From contig NZ_CABVHK010000013.1 in the NCBI RefSeq assembly GCF_902497785.1, positions 124,001 to 188,000 on the forward strand: a stretch of DNA of 64,000 nucleotides. The letters run 5' to 3'. Source of the DNA: Pseudomonas fluorescens. Lineage in GTDB: Bacteria; Pseudomonadota; Gammaproteobacteria; Pseudomonadales; Pseudomonadaceae. Positions 61,345 through 64,000 of the stretch are shown in pieces; within the stretch, counting starts at the first letter, position 1, and every line of letters starts with the position of its first letter. A program made the translations under genes and the position numbers. The notes below the pieces were generated by a model. That model searched no databases. It was not told the origin of the DNA and was given only the letters and a program-made list of their open reading frames with translations.

Positions 61345-61941
61345 CTACGGCACCAGATAACCCTTCACACCGGTAAAAATAATCTGCGCTGCCAACGCAC
61401 ACACAAACAACCCCATCAAGCGGCTGACAATCTGCAAGCCCTGGTCGCCGAGAATCCGCTCGATGCGGTTCGACAGGTAAAGCACCACGCCAACGGTGAA
61501 ACTGGCCAGGGCGATGCTGAGGATGGCGGTGAGTTTGTCATCCCAGTGTGGCTGGCTCACGCCCATCACCAACAACGCACCGATGGTGCCTGGGCCGACC
61601 GTCAGGGGGATGGTCAGCGGGACGATGGTGACGTCCTGCTGCACGTTGTCGGTCTGGACGGCCGACTTGCCCTGCGCCATGCCCAGCGCCGAGATGAACA
61701 GCACGCTGCCGGCACCGATGCGGAATGCGTCGACGGTGATGCCGAAGACACTGAAAATCACCCGCCCGAACAGATACAGCAAGACGCTGGAGACCAACGT
61801 GGCCGTCGCCACTTTCCAGGCCAGGCGACGTTGTTCCTTGCGCGAGTAGCCGCGGGTCAGGCTGATGAAACAGGACAACACGAAGAACGGGCTGTAGAGC
61901 ACCAGCATCTTCAGGTAAACGCTGAACAACACGTGGAGCAT
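61345..61941 (-). CDS. MarC family integral membrane protein
   Basis: The 198-residue protein has six predicted helices and the MarC/UPF0056 sequence: LYSPFFVLSCFISLTRGYSRKEQRRLA at the start, GMAQGKS, VTIVPLTIPLTVGPGTIGALLVMG (the conserved P-L-x-x-GPG) and LGDQGLQIVSRLMGLFVCALAAQII. Its function is not established; the old link to multiple antibiotic resistance was not supported. As I recall, a marC gene also neighbours retS in PAO1. Confidence 0.9.
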   Translation of the reverse strand: MLHVLFSVYLKMLVLYSPFFVLSCFISLTRGYSRKEQRRLAWKVATATLVSSVLLYLFGRVIFSVFGITVDAFRIGAGSVLFISALGMAQGKSAVQTDNVQQDVTIVPLTIPLTVGPGTIGALLVMGVSQPHWDDKLTAILSIALASFTVGVVLYLSNRIERILGDQGLQIVSRLMGLFVCALAAQIIFTGVKGYLVP

Positions 61942-62005
61942 GGTGCGAGCTCACTGGCGAAGGAAGTCGTGGGGGAGTCTATCAGGCGTTGCGGGGTCTG
62001 TCGGC

Positions 62006-64000
62006 TCAGGACGTAGGCGCTGCTGCCCGGTTTTGCTGATCACGCTGGGCCACCCAGTGTTCGATCAGTTCGCGCAACTGCGACAGTTCAACCGGTTTGG
62101 CCATGTGCCCGTCCATGCCCGCCTGGCGCGCACGCTCTTTGTGCTCGGCGAGGATGTGCGCGGTCAACGCGACCACCGGGGTGCGGATTCGCTGGTTGCC
62201 GACTTCCCAGGCACGCAGTTGCTGGGTGGCCGAGAAACCGTCGAGGATCGGCATTTCACAATCCATCAACACCAGGTCGTAACGCTGGGCTTTCATCGCC
62301 TGCAGGGCTTCTTCACCATTGCTGGCGGTGTCCGGTTGCAGGTTGAGTTTTCCGAGCATGCCGCGAATCACTTTGGTGGAGATGCTGTTGTCTTCGGCCA
62401 CCAGAATGCGGAAGTCGCTGGGGACCTTGATCGGCAGGGCAGGGCCGGCAGGCGCATGCTGCGAAACGGCAAGGCCCTTGTTGCGCTGGTTCAGTTCATC
62501 CGCCAGCGTGGTTTTGAGGGTGTAGCCGGCGACCGGTTTGGCGAGGATGCGCTTGATCCCGGAATTTCGCGCGATGATTTTGCTCGGCGCATTGCTGATG
62601 CCGGTGAGCATGATCAGCAGGATGTCGTGGTTCAGGCTCGGATCTTCCTTGATCTTCGCTGCCAACTGCATGCCGGTCATGCCGGGCATGTTCTGATCCA
62701 GCAGCACCACGTCGAAGTAATCGCGCAGGTGCGCTTTGGTGCGCAATAGCGCCAGGGCTTCTTTGCCGGACGGCACCGCACTGACATTCAGGCCCCAGGC
62801 GCTGCACTGTTGCACCAGCACCTTGCGGCAGGTGTCGTTGTCGTCGACCACCAACACCCGCGCACCTTGCAGCGGGCCATCGAGGTCCGAGGTCGGGTGT
62901 TCGAGTCGATCAGGGTCCAGCGGCAAGGTCAGCCATAACGTGCTGCCCTGGTGAGTGCCGCTCTTGATGCCGAATTCCCCTTGCATCAAACGGATCAACT
63001 GGCGAGCGATCACCAGGCCAAGGTTGCCGCCCAGACGGGTGGCCGAGAGAAAGTTCTTGCTGTGCAATTCGGCGTGCATCAGCGCATCGCGCTCTTCGGC
63101 GTCCATCGGTTCGCCGCTATCCTGCACGGCAATCCGCAGACGCGGTTTGGCACTGCGCTCGTCGAGCGCAACGACGATCAGGATTTCGCCCTCGTCGGTT
63201 TTTTTCAGCGCGTTTTCCAGCAGGCTCAGCAGCGTCTGGCGCAGGCGTGTCGGGTCACCGCTGATGACGCGCGGCACTTGCGGCTGGATAAAGCTGATCA
63301 GTTCGACGTTTTGCTGTTCGGCCTTGGCGCGGAAGATACTCAGGCAGTCCTCGATCAGCGCGTTGAGGTCGAACTGCACGTCATCCAGTTCGATCTGCCC
63401 GGACTCCAGTTTGGAGATGTCGAGAATCTCGTTGATCAGGGTCAGCAGTTCGTTGCCGGCGCTGTGGATGGTTTGCACATAGTCGCGCTGTTTAACCGAC
63501 AGCGGCGTGCCCAACAGTAGCTCGGTCATGCCCAGCACGCCATTCATCGGGGTGCGGATTTCGTGGCTGATCTTCGCCAGGAATTCGGCCTTGGCATTGA
63601 TTTCGGCGTTACTGGCGGCGAGGTCGCGGCTGACGCTGAATCGGTCTTCAGTGATGCTGCGCTGACGTTCACTCAGGGCAATGCTCATCAACAGCCCGCT
63701 GATACAGATGAAGACCAGCAGAGCGGTGATCAGGCCTTGTGGCTCGATCAGCGTCAGCCCGAGCAGGGCCGGGAGGATAATCAGCGTACCCATGTTGAAC
63801 ACCGCCATCGCGGCCACAAACCAGCGCGCGGGGCGATAGCCTTTTTGCCAGTGCCAGGCGCTGACGAACAACATGCTCAGGCCGGCGAGTGCGACCAGCG
63901 CATAGGTGATGATGTTCAACGGCAGGGTGTTGACGAACAGCAGCAGCAGGCCACAGATGGTAATGAACAGGGTGTCGCCCAGCAGCAGCTTGTTCAGCGG
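62006..64000 (-). CDS. retS: RetS-like hybrid sensor kinase, 3' part (5' end outside the window)
   Basis: The frame is open to the window edge; about 664 residues are visible. The first ~110 carry the last helices of a 7TMR-DISM-type membrane region (TLFITICGLLLLFV; SMLFVSAWHWQKGYRPARWF; LITALLVFICISGLLMSIAL). HisKA follows with FLAKISHEIRTPMNGVLGM (His codon at 63563-63565), then a weakly conserved HATPase (SLLENALKKTDEGEI; GNLGLVIARQLIRLM), receiver 1 (LVVDDND; VVLLDQNMPGMTG) and receiver 2 (LVAEDNSIS; LVLMDCEMPILDGFSA). Membrane region, kinase and two receivers without Hpt is the RetS plan; the sequence LGTPLSVKQRDYVQTIHSAG is as I recall it in RetS. RetS blocks GacS and so controls the small-RNA/RsmA switch. 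A start TTG at 63919 is internal, not real. Confidence 0.8.
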   Translation of the reverse strand, partial: PLNKLLLGDTLFITICGLLLLFVNTLPLNIITYALVALAGLSMLFVSAWHWQKGYRPARWFVAAMAVFNMGTLIILPALLGLTLIEPQGLITALLVFICISGLLMSIALSERQRSITEDRFSVSRDLAASNAEINAKAEFLAKISHEIRTPMNGVLGMTELLLGTPLSVKQRDYVQTIHSAGNELLTLINEILDISKLESGQIELDDVQFDLNALIEDCLSIFRAKAEQQNVELISFIQPQVPRVISGDPTRLRQTLLSLLENALKKTDEGEILIVVALDERSAKPRLRIAVQDSGEPMDAEERDALMHAELHSKNFLSATRLGGNLGLVIARQLIRLMQGEFGIKSGTHQGSTLWLTLPLDPDRLEHPTSDLDGPLQGARVLVVDDNDTCRKVLVQQCSAWGLNVSAVPSGKEALALLRTKAHLRDYFDVVLLDQNMPGMTGMQLAAKIKEDPSLNHDILLIMLTGISNAPSKIIARNSGIKRILAKPVAGYTLKTTLADELNQRNKGLAVSQHAPAGPALPIKVPSDFRILVAEDNSISTKVIRGMLGKLNLQPDTASNGEEALQAMKAQRYDLVLMDCEMPILDGFSATQQLRAWEVGNQRIRTPVVALTAHILAEHKERARQAGMDGHMAKPVELSQLRELIEHWVAQRDQQNRAAAPTS

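Noticed and set aside
1..64000. tRNA, rRNA or phage integration site
   Set aside because: No tRNA- or rRNA-like sequence, integrase or phage structural gene was recognised on reading both strands.

Overview
The window is chromosomal DNA of a Pseudomonas, most probably of the P. fluorescens group. The evidence is gene content and order that I recall from P. aeruginosa PAO1 (liv ABC genes, an SDR, ureJ-ureGFE next to a FabR/DesT-type TetR regulator; urtABCDE with ureD, ureA, ureB and ureC; marC next to retS), high GC, and many REP-type palindromes built on GTGGGAGC or GTAGGAGC arms. No rRNA, tRNA, IS element, integrase or CRISPR array was recognised.

Layout. 1-924: end of a branched-chain amino acid (or amide) ABC operon. 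925-1793: a long non-coding stretch with a cluster of DnaA-box-like sites. 1794-3809: SDR oxidoreductase and AGE-family epimerase. 3982-6386: urease accessory genes ureJ, ureG, ureF, ureE. 6626-7848: TetR regulator and an exported 14-residue-repeat protein. 8236-14894: AsmA protein, signal-less lipase, divergent EamA transporter/AraC regulator pair, PsiF protein, AI-2E-type permease. 15035-17884: YegD Hsp70-like protein divergent from cbpA-cbpM. 17885-19108: an orphan RHS cassette that has displaced the old 3' end of cbpM. 19239-20366: histidine kinase. 20610-31196: two giant tandem LRR-NEL E3 ubiquitin ligase-type effectors. 31243-41725: urease structural genes, ureD, two acetyltransferases and the urea transporter urtABCDE, all on the minus strand, with a candidate sigma-54 promoter ahead of urtA. 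42049-44788: FecBCD-type metal-chelate/corrinoid ABC transporter. 44969-50212: a copper cluster (two DUF2946 proteins, PCu(A)C chaperone, OprC receptor, PepSY protein). 50309-50905: a type II toxin-antitoxin pair. 51095-59502: cobalamin ring genes (cobK, cbiD, cobL on minus; cobG, cobH, cobI and a cbiG-cobJ fusion on plus). 54306-54983 and 59785-61311: three unrecognised proteins that flank cobGHIJ and look like diverged members of one family. 61345-64000: marC and the truncated end of a RetS-like hybrid sensor.

How it works together. Urea is captured by UrtABCDE, hydrolysed by UreABC and the nickel enzyme is matured by UreDEFGJ, whose genes sit in two blocks about 25 kb apart. The copper genes form a plausible uptake and periplasmic handling unit. 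The cob genes cover the middle of corrin-ring synthesis. The most distinctive accessory material is the NEL pair, the RHS insertion in cbpM, and the paralogue family around the cob genes.
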